A stretch of DNA of 64,000 nucleotides, taken from Sacculina carcini (lineage: Eukaryota; Arthropoda; Thecostraca; Sacculinidae). The notes below the pieces were generated by a model, which saw only the letters and a list, made by a program, of their open reading frames with translations, was not told the DNA's origin and searched no databases. Shown one piece after another: positions 45,981 to 60,865 of this stretch (position 1 is its first letter; each line of letters starts with the position of its first letter). The DNA lies in assembly GCA_916048095.2 (NCBI GenBank), contig OU696575.1:1303501-1367500 (forward strand), given 5' to 3'. The position numbers and the translations under genes were made by a program.

Positions 45981-48900
45981 TCAATGCGACGGCGGTGGAG
46001 CGAATAACGTTGCGTTTACGGGCATGTGGGCGTGGTTTATTGATGACGTCACGCTGCCGTAACCAATAGGCGTTGGCAGCAGTGTTTTGTGGGCGGGACG
46101 ATGAGGGACAGGCGCCGGTGCGGCGAACCCCCCATGGTGGACGTCATGCGCCAAATTCGCCGCATTTGTCTCGTCGTGCTCGTAGAAGCCGTTTGACACA
46201 AATGGCATGTGATGCGGCGGCTGCGCATGATTTGATTGGCCGGGAGCGGTGACGTCACCAGTTGATGACGTCAGCAGACCCAGTCCTTGCAGCGCCAACA
46301 TAGCAGCCTCAGCTTTTGCCAGCTTTTTGTTCTGACTCGGCTTTGAGGGCTGGAAGGATTGACCGTTCACACTCACCTACACACATACACACACATACAT
46401 ACATGAACTGTGTTTTCTAATCTGTTGTACAGGATGAGAAGAAGAGAAATGGGTGTATTGTGGTATGGTACTTGGGTGTCTTGAAGACAAATGTTTGCAT
46501 TTGTTGCGAATGTCTTGTGCTACCTTGAAGAGGAAGTTGCGCAGATGTGAAGGTCCTCCTTCGAAGATAACCTCAAATACAGGACTGCAGCGGGTCTTGT
46601 TGGAATACTCCATCAAAACTGATACCGGGTTCTTGCCTGCACACAAACACATAAACATATACTTGAAATTTATATGCCGTAAATGCTCTCTTTATCCGAC
46701 ATGCCGGATTATTTTTCGACCCCCTGCGTATGGTGCCGGATTATAAGAGCCTGCCGGATTATTAGAGCCTGTCGGATTATTTTTGGTCACTCCGCACGGT
46801 AGGATTGCGCAAAAACTGCAACACAAAAAATAGTGCACTGATAACAGGGCCGAGTGAAGACGCGTATCTTCACAGTGTATTGTTCTGTGTAGAAATCGCC
46901 CACGTGTCTGAGGATTGCTAAATAAACTGTTGCTGAACTATAACTGAATCGTGGTTGCAGTTTCAATAAGCCTTTCCAGGAAGTGCCGGATTATTAGAGC
47001 CTGTCGGATAAATAGAGCATTTACGGTATACATTTCTTTATAAATTTATAATTTTACACATTATTTTAAATTACACAATTTTACATAATTTCCATATAAA
47101 TTTACATATATAGATTTCTAAAAATTCAAAATATACATGCATGCGTATTTGTGTATTTGAAATCCATATATAAATGCAATATTGAATTGTTTCTTTTGCT
47201 GATGATTTTATTATATTGTTTTTACACTGTTATTAAATGTCGATGTGTGTGTATGTGTGTGTGTGTGTGTAAATGAGGAGCTGTACCCTGTACTCCATTT
47301 GTATCTGAGCAAATAAACACACAGACACTCACACACACACACACACCGACCTCCAATCATTTTTCCACTGGGTGTGTGAGCTAGGGAGTTGGCTGTCTTG
47401 CGAGCCTTGCGTTCTCCGTCGGCCAGTAGACCTCGCTTGTCGTTCTTCACGTCCACACTGATAGGCTCAAGAGATCCGTGCTGATGTTTGCCCAGACCGC
47501 GGCCAGGCTGCCAACCCATCTTCTTCATCATCAGCTCACCGAAGCCGCCGCGAACCGGCTCCGTACATCGTAACTGGTCCTGACACACACACATACACAT
47601 ACACATGACGCTATTCATACGTGTATATATTTGTGTATTTATGTATATATTGTGTGTATATAAGTAAAGTAAATGTCATTTATTGCACTCCTTGTAAAGG
47701 CATTTCGTTTATCGTTTTCGGTTATTGTAATATCGTTTATTGCACTCTACGAATGGCTATTTGTGTGTGTGTGTGTATGCGTGTATTTATGTGTGTGAAT
47801 ATATATGCATGTGTGATAATAGAGAAAATATACAAATAATGGCTACTGTAGTCAAACGTATCGAATTGTTTGGATGGTCAGTGATATCAAGATCAGTAAT
47901 TCCACGTATAAGGAAGTCATTGACGAAGGAGCAATAGAAAATGTTTTACTACAGTAGTTATCATTTGGACTCGGTGGTGTAGTGGTAGCACAGCCGCCTC
48001 ACAAGCGGCAGGTCCATGGTTCGAAACTCGGTGGAGGAAAATTTCTTTTAGCGAATTCCATAATCCAACAGCCCCTGTCAACCCAGCAGTAAATGATGGT
48101 ACCAGATATCAGTCATGTGTTGTGTCATGCATTCTGGGGAGGTGGCCCTCTCTAATACGTCTTCCGTCCTTGTGGCGTCATAGCGTGGAGAGGGTCGGTT
48201 CTGCGGTGGCAGCAAGCTGCACGGGACACACCTGTGTGTTCGTAAGCTTCGACTTCTTCCCGTGTAGCAGCTGTCACTTGAGGCATTTAACCTTTGTGTT
48301 TTTTCTCTTTCATCATACGAATCGAAAAGTAATGTATGTGTATGCAATATACCGTAGATGCTCTATTTATCCGACAGGCTCTAATAATCCGGCAAGGCTA
48401 ATAATCCTGGAAAGGCTTATTGAAACTGCAACCACGATTCAGTTATAGTTCAGCAACAGTTTATTTAGCAATCCTCAGACACGTGGGCGATTACTACACA
48501 GAACAATACACTGTGGAGATACGCGTCTTCTCTCGTCCCTGTTATCAGTGCACTATTTTTTGTGTTGCAGTTTTTGCGCAATCCTACCGTGAGGAGTGAC
48601 CAAAAATAATCCGGCAGGCTCTTATAATCCGGCATCATACGCAGGGGGCCGAAAAATAATCCGGCATGTCGGATAAAAAGAGCATTTACGGTATGTATGT
48701 GTATGAGTGATTGTGTGTGTGTGTTTGTGTGTTGTGTGTTGTGTCTGGCACCTTTCGGGCCCAGGCTTGATAGCCAGTATTGAGCTGTGCAGCAGTGAGA
48801 GTCTTGGCTCCAGTAGAACCTGTGAATTCACCTGGAGTAGCGCCGTATAAACACCCCCTCGCCATCACCTGGCAACACGACAATCAACGCCAAATTTGGC

Positions 48901-51900
48901 AACATTGATTATAAGCAGTAAGTTCGTTCGGTTAGTTATATGTTAGGTAAAATAAATAAAGTTGTTAGTTACGAGTTTGTAAGTAGAGTTAGTAAGGTTG
49001 TATAATATTGTTTTTATACTAAAACAAACGCTGATACAGATGAACAAAATTAAATTACAAAAAAGAAAGAGACAACTTGGAGAAATGATAAGCGAAAAAA
49101 CACAAATAAATAAGAAAATTAATTACATCCTATAGATGTGTATTAAAAGACAGGCGCGCGTTGGACAGCGATGTCCCACGCGCGCCTACAAGACAACACC
49201 GCACAGCGAGCACGCCCGAACACGACTCCTATCGCCCTGCAAGATGAGATCGCTGCAGGACTTGCACCACTCCGCACAGACACGCATACACACATACGTA
49301 CATACACTTTGCTCAATCACCATTGCTATACATAGCGTCAATCTACCAACGCCTCTCTGACGCAACACACACACTCATCACATATACAACACCACACGCC
49401 CCCACACAAGCATACATACACATTGCGCAAAGCCCCACTAGCAAACACAAATCAAGTATAAGCACACACACACTAACACAACGAAAACCTATAACTCCAC
49501 GTCCCCCTGTTTCTTAAGAAACAAATATATAAAAAACGCCAACACAGCAACAAAAAATGGAAAGCGAAAATGAGCACGGAAGCAAATAAAGCACAACTAC
49601 GCACGCCACTAACCAACAGCACAACTAAGCACCTAAGCAGACAGTAAAACAACAATCAAACAAAATCAGCTCCGGCCCGCCCATCCAGCTCGACGGCTCC
49701 ACCAGAAACACACACCTGGCTGCGGCGAAGCACAACACGTCAGGCCCCAGCGTCCCCCGCGCTCCCGCCTCGCCCGTGATCTTCAGCACCCTGTCGCAGC
49801 CGGCCGTGATCCACCGTCCACACATGCCGTCTTGCCTTCCGGGCCACAACGCCTCCTGCGACTTCAGCAGCTCCTTGCCTTCTTGAGCACCAGCAGCTTC
49901 CCCCGACTGTTCTGCGACGTAGCCAGCACCAAGGCAGGCGGGACGGCGAGCAACCGCGACGCAGCTCCCCGGCTGCCTCCTTGCCGGCACCATGCTCCAC
50001 TGCCGTCCCCCTGCACACCCTCCTGCCACGCCGCCGAACACAACCTCTGTCTTCCACTTTACCACTGATGCCCAAGGGTCAGTACCACCGCCGCTGCTGA
50101 AGTCATTGGTCGATCCATCCCATACCATGACAAACACTACACTATTCAGAGGCAAAATCAAACCGCCTACTCATAAAAACCACAAGAAAACAAAGCACTG
50201 AAAAGGCCGAAATAGCTTGTATTAAAAGACAGGCGCGCGTTGGACAGCGATGTCCCACGCGCGCCTACAAGACAACACCGCACAGCGAGCACGCCTGAAC
50301 ACGACTCCTGGGTCACGACGCCTCCTGCCGCTGTTCTGCACACAATACATTTTTTAGTATATAAAAAAAATTGTTATTTTGTGTTTACATTTCGAAATTA
50401 TTCCTGACGACGGGCGAGCTCAAGTATGAGGCGGGTTGACTGAATATTATGTCGTCAATTATCAGAATAAGAATATGCAAATTCAGAACAAGAATTTTCT
50501 ATTGGTATAGATTTTACAATTTAGAGTGTATTGAAAGACAGAATGTACAAGACAACACCGCACAGCGAGCACGCCCGAACACGACTCCTCTCGACCTGCA
50601 AGATGAGACCGTTGCAGGACTTGCACCACTCCGCACAGACACGCATACACACATACGTACATACACTTTGCTCAATCATCATTGCTATACATAGCGTCAA
50701 TCTACCAACGCCTCTCTGACGCAACACACACACACACTCATCACATATACAACACCACAAGATGCATGTAGAAATACATGCATGTCACAGAGAATATGCA
50801 CACACAGAGGTTAGGGCAACAAAACTGCACGAGAAAATTTTGTTTTCCACCAGCAGAAAAAAGAAAACGAAGTCTAGTGATGAAAATATCAACATTACTG
50901 GCATACACATCAAATGTTTCTCGTACAAATAGTTGTTTGTTCATAGTTGAAACAATATATACGCATATCTTAAAAAAAGACAATTTTTGGACGCAGAAAC
51001 TGTGAAAGAGTAAACAGCAAACCGGCATATACTGGACCACTGAAGACTTATTTGAACTGGTGAGTTTTTACACTGCATAATTTTAATAAAAAACAAACAA
51101 TTAACACAAGACATTTGAGACAAAATTGAGAGAAATAAAAAGACGCAAAAATCACAAATACAATTTGTCGATAATAATAAAAAACGCTGTATCAAATAAT
51201 GACGCAAAAACAACTAACGATTTTCTCTTGAGTAAATCATAAACTGATCAGTCAGTTGTCGAATTTTGTTGGATCATTTAGTGTTGAACGCATCCGCCGC
51301 AGAGAGGGCGCTGTAATCGACCAATATAAGCAATGAGCGCGTGCAATCAACACCAGTCTTCTCCAGCGCAATGTTGCGAGGTGAGTCAGTTGGAGAGTCT
51401 GTTGATGTGGGTGGACAGTGTGCCTCTGTCACGACCGAGACGACATCTGGGTCGCGATTTCAGTGATGCTGTGATGCTGGCCGAGCTGGTGCGCCACTTT
51501 CGTCCCCGCCTCGTCGCAATGCACAGCTACGGCCCGGCGGCGAGTGTGGAGCACAAGAGACAAAACTGGAGCCATTTACAGCGCACTGTGCTGGCCAAGC
51601 TGGGAGTGAGTGTGTCGGAGCGATTGATAAACGAGGTGATCCAAGCAACCCCGGGCGCCATAGAGCGGCTGTTGTACAAGATCAAGAGAAAACTGTGCCC
51701 GGATGACGACAAGAACAGTGCAGACAGTCACTCTCATTCTCTCTCCGGAAGCGGGGAAGAGGGGATGGCGGGGAGCCAAATTGAGTCTCAATCCAATACA
51801 TGGACAGACTCGCGCAGTCAAGATACAATAGGCAATGCGGAAACGGGAAGTGAGACGAATAACGGCGCGGCACAGGCGGCGGCGCAAATGACGCAGTTGC

Positions 51901-52846
51901 GACGAAAAGTGGCGCTGCAGGCCGACGAAATAGCCGTGCTCAGTGCCAGGGTTGGCAGATTGGAGACAATCGCCCAACTCACAGACAACACGGCAAATGA
52001 GAAAATAACAGTAGACAAAAGTGGCGCATACACTGGGCAAAGTTGGCGCATCGGTCCACGATGACAAACACATTGTGTAAATGAAATATTGCACCAAGAA
52101 TAATGTACAATAAACATGATCCATGTATGGTTGATATTTTTATAAGTAGATACCAATTGTCGACTGCAAGTAAACCTGATGCTAAAACAAAAATTTTAAT
52201 TAAAAAAAACAAATAATCAAATAGCAAAACATCACGTGATTTCATTGCGATTTTCCCACAAATACTTATTTCATTTCTCTCTTTCTCCATTCCTCCCAAA
52301 CTCTTTTTCGTTCTCATACTCACTCGCCTGGGGCGACATATAAATGACATTCGAGTGAAAACGTACTCTATGTGTGTATGCGTGTGTGTATCTTACTGTG
52401 AGTGTGTTTGTAAGCCAACAATAGAATACCGACATGAAAACATTGCTCCTCAACGTCGAAGTTCAACATAATTAATAACAATTATAACAATAATATTGAC
52501 AATACTCACAGTTGAAGATGCCGGAAAGACTTGATCGTTGGTTTCGCCAGCGCTGGCTTCGTTTGTATGCGCGTCTGCTGTCTGTGTACTTGAGGCAGAG
52601 TGATGAGGACCGCTGGTACTCTCATGCTCTTTCACAACACACACACACACAAGATTGTAGGTCGAAATGATAAGATATTGACATAAAATAAGTGATTGTA
52701 TGTATCATTGTATGTATATATACGTGTGTGTGTGAATGTGTGTGGATATGTGTAGCACCTTTACCTCTGTGCTGTTCGCCGCTGGACACAGGGAATTGAG
52801 AAGTAACAGTGGCTTTCACCAGCTGACGATCTATGGCTCCCAGCTA

Positions 52847-52890
<44 letters not shown>

Positions 52891-53196
52891 TACACAGATA
52901 CACAAAGCTACACGCAAACATAGCTTTCGCCCCTGCTGTGCTCAAAATGTGTATTTTCATCGGACAAAAGTGACGGTGAAACTAGGTCATACAGGCCATC
53001 CAGCTCACTGACCCTGGCTGAATTCAAGACGACTGCTGACGCCAGCGTGGTGGTGTTAGTGGAGGAGGTCATTGACCCGGCGGCACCGCAGCGTTCTGAC
53101 GAAGGAGAGCCGGATGTACAACTACGAATAGGCGGCGTGTAATGTACCGTTCCCGTACCATCACGTACCTGTCTACATATCTCTGCGTTAAGCAGA

Positions 53197-53227
<31 letters not shown>

Positions 53228-55991
53228 TTCAGTTCAGTGGCAAAATATGAGCTTCAATGAAGTATTTAGAAGTAGCATGATAGTTGATTGGTTCATGTCT
53301 AACTGGGAGATTAATCTTGTAGTTAGGCATGGTCCATCTATTGTCAAGTTAATGTTTGAAATTTGCTTGAAAGTGTCTTTGTTTTGACAGAAAATATTTG
53401 AACTATTTGAACTTGAACTTGAACACACACACATACACACAGTTACACACACACATTTACACACACACACTTACACACACATTTACACACACACTTACAC
53501 ACATTTACACACACAAGTATATACACACACACACTTACACACACACACACACACACACAAACCTGTCAGTTGATTGACACTGGCACACATAACGTCTTGT
53601 CTGACGGAATAGCTGGACATGACGGCGGTGGAGACGGGACGTGATGACGTCACAACAGCTGCTACTGATGACGTAGAAGATGACGTGAGGACGTGATGAC
53701 CAGTGTGATGTGACTGAGCGGCCAATATCCGAGCAGCATTCTCACGAGCCACTTCCAGTAACTTTCGTTTGTCTATACGATCTTCATGACTATTGAAAAC
53801 ACACACATACACATGCCGTAATTATACAAGTAAAAGCAACTGGTATTTACGTGGTGAATTTCAACTTCAAGCGTTGAGAGAACATTCTACTTGGGTGTGT
53901 GTAAGGCAGACAGACATACAAGCCGACAGACATACACACATAGAAACAGACAAACAGACATAAACACAGACAAACAAAAAACATACAGACAGAGATATAA
54001 TGATATAATATGATATGATATGATATATATAATATGATACACAGAGATATGGGGATAGACAGACAGACATAGAGACAGATACATACAGATAGACACAGAC
54101 GAACATACACACGTACCGTGGACTGGACGAAGGTCGGTGCCTGTTGTTTGATGCGCGTGGTGAATGATGACGACGCTTATGTCTGTTGTGATAATGTCTA
54201 CTACTGCCATGATGATGATGCGAATGATGATGATGGCGACGAGATGATGGCGACACACTGCGCTGGTGACTGTCTGACCTACTGCTCTCTCTATCACTCT
54301 CTCTCGCCCCCGTTCTCTTTCTGCCGTCCTTGTCCTTCGATGTCTTTGTCCTCTTACTAGTTCTTCTTCGACTTCTGCTTCTTCTGGAGGTGGATGATGA
54401 GCGAGATGATGGTGAGGAAGAAGTGCGTCGTGATCGTCTGCGATGATGATGATGACGTCGTTGTTTGTCACGTGCGTCATCATCACTGCTTCTGTCGTTA
54501 CTGCTGGTGAGACTGTCGTGTCGGCGAGTGCGTCGCGAATGCCGCTCATCATTTCTACTACCACTGCCACCCGGCGACCGATCACGACTGAACACAAACA
54601 GCACAGTGAAAATATCAAACTATAGAAACCTATAATTTATTAATAACAATATCTTGGATTGCTTCTATATTACTATTACATTGTTATAATATAGTTTAAT
54701 TTAAATACATATATTAACAAAAATAATATATACATCACACACCCAGATATATTAATCGATAGAAAATAGAAAAAACGAAGGAAACTGGGAAGAGAAACAG
54801 GACGATAATTTTCCGAATGAATAGATAGAAGAAACGAATAGATCAGGATGCGCTATTCTCTCTCTCTCTCTCTCTGTGTGTCTAGTGATGATCAAGATGC
54901 ATGCAAATTGCAGTCATGTAATTTATGTAGCGTTCACACTCTTCCTATTTAGTCATCTTGTTTATTGAATTATCACAGTGACAAGTGTTAACAACACAAG
55001 GCCGGACAATCGGAGCTCACCGATATTTGCGTCCACTATGACTACCAGTGCGTCGACGATTACGGCTTGTGGAGCTTCGTTTGCCACACTGTCGACTGCT
55101 GTCTGGCGAGCGATGGCGCCGATCTCGACTGCTTGAACGAGCCGCACGCTCTGCCACAAAATACGCCACATCATCACACAATACGCCACATCAACACACA
55201 ATACACCACATCATCACACAATACGTCACATCAACACACAATACACCACATCAACACACAATACGCCGCATCAACACACAATACACCACATCATCACACA
55301 ATACACCACATCAACACACAATACACCACATCATCACACAATACGCCACATCAACACACTATTTCCTATATTTTACCGTATATTTAGATAATTTCATAGA
55401 TTTTAATACTATATTTTGAGAATTTCATGCATTTTCATCATGCATTTGGAAAAGGTAATATATTTTCATCATATGTTTTGAAATTTTCATATATTTTGAT
55501 ATTTTCCTATATTTTCATCACACATTTGGACAATTTCATATATTTTCATCATATATTTTGACAATTTGATGCATTTGCACCATATACTTTGAGAATGCGT
55601 GCAGTTTCAGTAGCGGGAATTTGTCGTATACAAACACAGCAGGTGCGACCGGGTACAAATAGTCCACACAATACTCTCCCAGATAATATAAGAGGCCTCA
55701 CCAGAGGTATCCGCGTTGCGAGAGACAGAACTCGTGGTTAAGTTGATGGTGGTTTGGTTGCTGGTCATCGTCACATCTGTCGAGCTGGTACAAACATCCT
55801 GCGCTGTTTTCGACGCAACTGCGGCGCTTTTTTCACCAGCCGACGGCGAGACAGAGGATCTCCCATGCTTCGTGCGCACGAGATCGTAGAGCTCAGAAAG
55901 AAGAACCGATGATGACTTGTGGCTACCTGTGCCACTTGCTTCCTCGGTGACTCGATCAGCAGCCAATTCTGTCGACATGTCGAGAGAAGAC
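45981..55991 (-). CDS. SON: SON-like splicing cofactor (RS domain, G-patch, dsRBD)
   Basis: Eleven exons on the minus strand: 55991-55702, 55150-55021, 54587-54117, 53789-53563, 53182-52920 (or 52914), 52843-52765, 52628-52510, 48868-48752, 47579-47351, 46636-46524 and 46376-45981. Phases agree throughout, giving about 811 residues. Exons 2-3 are an Arg/Ser/His-rich RS region. Exon 4 starts HEDRIDKRKLLEVARENAA, a SON hallmark. Exon 6 has SQFPVSSGEQHR, exon 8 GEFTGSTGAKTLTAAQLN, exon 9 the G-patch (GFGELMMKKMGWQPGRGLG), exons 10-11 a dsRBD (KNPVSVLMEY, NGQSFQPSKPSQNKKLAKAE). It promotes splicing of weak introns. The start is uncertain (ATG 55978, or 56020 if exon 1 is unspliced upstream). The 3.6 kb intron 7 contains the SPEF1-like gene and an LTR element. 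Confidence 0.9.
46674..47028 (-). mobile_element. Tigger/pogo-like MITE, copy 1
   Basis: About 355 bp with long inverted ends: GCCGTAAATGCTCTCTTTAT at left and ATAAATAGAGCATTTACGGT at right, then TA. Reverse-complement homologue of 48350-48693. TA at the ends and the ATAATCCGGCA ends suggest the TcMar-Tigger group. In SON intron 9 (46637-47350). Confidence 0.75.
47967..48295 (+). repeat. tRNA-derived SINE, copy 1
   Basis: The head folds like a tRNA: GGTGTAGTGGTAGCAC (A box), anticodon arm CCGCCTCACAAGCGG with anticodon CAC (Val), and B box GGTTCGAAACT. The body of about 250 bp is shared with 56381-56690, including GGTACCAGATATCAGTCATG and GCATTCTGGGGAGGT. In SON intron 8. Confidence 0.85.
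48350..48693 (+). mobile_element. Tigger/pogo-like MITE, copy 2
   Basis: 344 bp, ends ACCGTAGATGCTCTATTTAT and AAAAAGAGCATTTACGGTA with TA on each side. Opposite orientation to copy 1, same internal sequence (e.g. GTGCACTATTTTTTGTGTTG). In SON intron 8; with copy 1 it brackets the G-patch exon. Confidence 0.8.
49139..49396 (-). repeat. 3' LTR of TRIM-like element
   Basis: 258 bp, TG...CA; contains the AGGCGCGCG/CGCGCGCCT hairpin at 49152-49187. Confidence 0.8.
49625..50161 (-). CDS. unidentified ORF inside TRIM-like element
   Basis: 178 codons on the minus strand, starting 56 nt after the primer-site-like stretch, where gag would begin. Gly/Ala/Trp-rich and far more G+C-rich than its surroundings; no zinc knuckle or known motif recognised (GRWITAGCDRVLKI faintly recalls a WD40 blade). 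It could be a captured host exon or a chance ORF. Confidence 0.3.
   Translation of the reverse strand: MILPLNSVVFVMVWDGSTNDFSSGGGTDPWASVVKWKTEVVFGGVAGGCAGGRQWSMVPARRQPGSCVAVARRPACLGAGYVAEQSGEAAGAQEGKELLKSQEALWPGRQDGMCGRWITAGCDRVLKITGEAGARGTLGPDVLCFAAARCVFLVEPSSWMGGPELILFDCCFTVCLGA
50218..50309 (-). repeat. partial internal LTR copy of TRIM-like element
   Basis: Equal to the first 92 bp of 49139-49396 apart from one change, then cut off at ACGACTCCT and followed by a scrap of the internal GCCTCCTGC region. Confidence 0.8.
50527..50759 (-). repeat. 5' LTR of TRIM-like element (hairpin deleted)
   Basis: Matches 49139-49396 but lacks the GC-rich hairpin (TGTATTGAAAGACAG then TACAAGACAACACC). 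Abuts the AGATG duplication on the right. Confidence 0.8.
51333..52064 (+). CDS. SPEF1: SPEF1/CLAMP-like microtubule-binding protein, nested in SON intron
   Basis: Intronless, 243 residues. The calponin-homology-like domain at 14-120 shows the SPEF1 hallmarks: LLMWVDSVPLSRPRRHLGRD, FSDAVMLAELVRHFRP, MHSYGPAASVEHKRQNW, HLQRTVLAKLG. The C-terminal half has a Ser/Gly-rich linker and a coiled-coil-like segment (LRRKVALQADEIAVLSARVGRL, about 190-215). Known homologues bundle microtubules in cilia and flagella. It lies on the opposite strand within SON intron 7, with its own poly(A) signal at 52109-52114, so it is probably an independent nested gene, perhaps of retrocopy origin as it lacks introns. 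Confidence 0.9.
   Translation: MSACNQHQSSPAQCCEVSQLESLLMWVDSVPLSRPRRHLGRDFSDAVMLAELVRHFRPRLVAMHSYGPAASVEHKRQNWSHLQRTVLAKLGVSVSERLINEVIQATPGAIERLLYKIKRKLCPDDDKNSADSHSHSLSGSGEEGMAGSQIESQSNTWTDSRSQDTIGNAETGSETNNGAAQAAAQMTQLRRKVALQADEIAVLSARVGRLETIAQLTDNTANEKITVDKSGAYTGQSWRIGPR
52065..52509. terminator. SPEF1 3' flank with AATAAA at 52109-52114
   Basis: AATAAA lies 45 nt after the SPEF1 stop on the plus strand. The rest of this stretch is unremarkable SON intron 7 sequence with a short (TG)n. Confidence 0.5.
55151..55360 (-). repeat. 20 bp minisatellite CACATCANCACACAATACNC
   Basis: About ten near-perfect 20 bp units in SON intron 1 that start right at the exon 2 acceptor side. Confidence 0.9.
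55380..55605. repeat. AT-rich minisatellite TTTTCATCATATATTTTGA
   Basis: Six or seven degenerate units of about 33-36 bp (ATATTTTCATCATATATTTT, GACAATTTCAT) in SON intron 1. Confidence 0.7.
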
Positions 55992-57242
55992 CTACGCAGT
56001 ACAAGCAAATAACTCTGCATAACTGAGTCTTAATTTCGATTAACATGGGATAAAGATTAGTGCCTACAAATGAACTCTTCTAGTGTAATACCGGATTATT
56101 CCCTTAATCCATCTCTAGAGCTCCCGCGCGGATCGGTGGCACACGTCACGTTCGATCGACACGTTCATTTCTTGTACCCAAATTAACCATTGTGAACTGA
56201 TTCAGTTTAGTTATATATTTTAAAGGGCAATACTAGCGCCGATGTATTCTCATTCTGAGATATAGAAGTTAAGTAATTTTCACTCATATATTCGAGCATC
56301 AGTGACGAAAATTCTCATTTTGCTCAAGGGTTTTGCTTTAACGAATTTTGATCAGAGTCAAAATATAGATAAGATTTCGTGGACTCTGTGGTTCAGTTGT
56401 TAGCACACCCGCCTCACAAGAGGGAGGTCCGTAGTTCAAATCACGGCGGAGCAGAATTCTATAATCCAACAGCCCTGTCCACCCAGCAGAAAATGACGGT
56501 ACCAGATATCAGTCATGAGTTGTGCCATGCATTCTGGGGAGGTTGCCCTCTCTAATACGTCTTACGTCCTTGTGGCACCATAGCGTGGAGAGGGACGGTT
56601 CTGCGGTGGCAGCGAGCTGCACGGGGCACACCTGTGTGTTCATAAGCTTCGGCTTCTTCCCGTGTAGCAACTGCCACTTAGGCCTTTACAATACAGACAG
56701 AAAGTAACCATCAAGTTACGCCCGATCACCGGTAATATGAGACATACCTTATTAAGCCGAAAAACAATTCAGGTTAATACTTGAAAACATGGACCGCGAA
56801 AAAGCACGACTAGCCTACACAATAACAAACTTATAACTCCATGTGTGAGTCAATGAAACTGCATTTGTCGGTTTTTGAATTGCTTTTACAGAATAATCTA
56901 CTCCTTCTTGTGAGAAAAATTAGGTGTGAATTATTGTCAATGCTGTCTCCATACAGCGTTCACTAAAATTGTTTTCGAATAACAAAATATATGTATTTTA
57001 ATTGTAAATATTCTTGTGTAAAGTAATAGCTGTGTTTGTTCTGCGCTCATGTCCTTTGTACACGTAATTTTTTCGGCATGGTTTCAGTCGTGATTTAGCT
57101 TTTCTGTCAAGTTCAAATGAGCACACAATAACAAGAGATGGATGATTTTGTGTTACAACGTGTATTAACATGCATCATGCAGTGAAATATCACTTTATCG
57201 CTGATAAAATAAAATCGGATTTTCGTGCCTGACTTGTTGGTT
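55992..57242. promoter_or_regulatory. head-to-head region SON / TMEM39
   Basis: 1.25 kb between divergent genes; contains SINE copy 2 (56381-56690) and otherwise AT-rich unique sequence. It must hold both promoters; no core element recognised. Confidence 0.35.
56381..56690 (+). repeat. tRNA-derived SINE, copy 2
   Basis: tRNA-like head with CCGCCTCACAAGAGG anticodon arm and AGTTCAAATCA B box, then the same body as 47967-48295. More decayed in its head (A box GGTTCAGTTGTTAGCAC). Confidence 0.85.
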
Positions 57243-60856
<3,614 letters not shown>

Positions 60857-60865
60857 GTCAGCTCA

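Larger units (their letters stand above)
49139..50759 (-). mobile_element. non-autonomous LTR element (TRIM-like), rearranged
   Basis: Left LTR 49139-49396 and right LTR 50527-50759 share TGTATT...ACACCACA ends and are flanked by the 5 bp duplication AGATG (49134-49138 and 50760-50764). A third, partial LTR (50218-50309) is internal and is directly followed, on the minus strand, by AGCTATTTCGGC, the same primer-site-like stretch as in the 11-16 kb Gypsy element. A GGGGGCG tract precedes the 3' LTR as in the Gypsy element. No protease, RT or integrase. Part of the interior (about 50395-50520) matches the ACGGGCGGG array of 38-40 kb. Confidence 0.75.

Noticed and set aside
47967..48040. tRNA-Val gene
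   Set aside because: Lacks a proper acceptor stem and runs into a body shared with 56381-56690, so it is a SINE head and not a functional tRNA.
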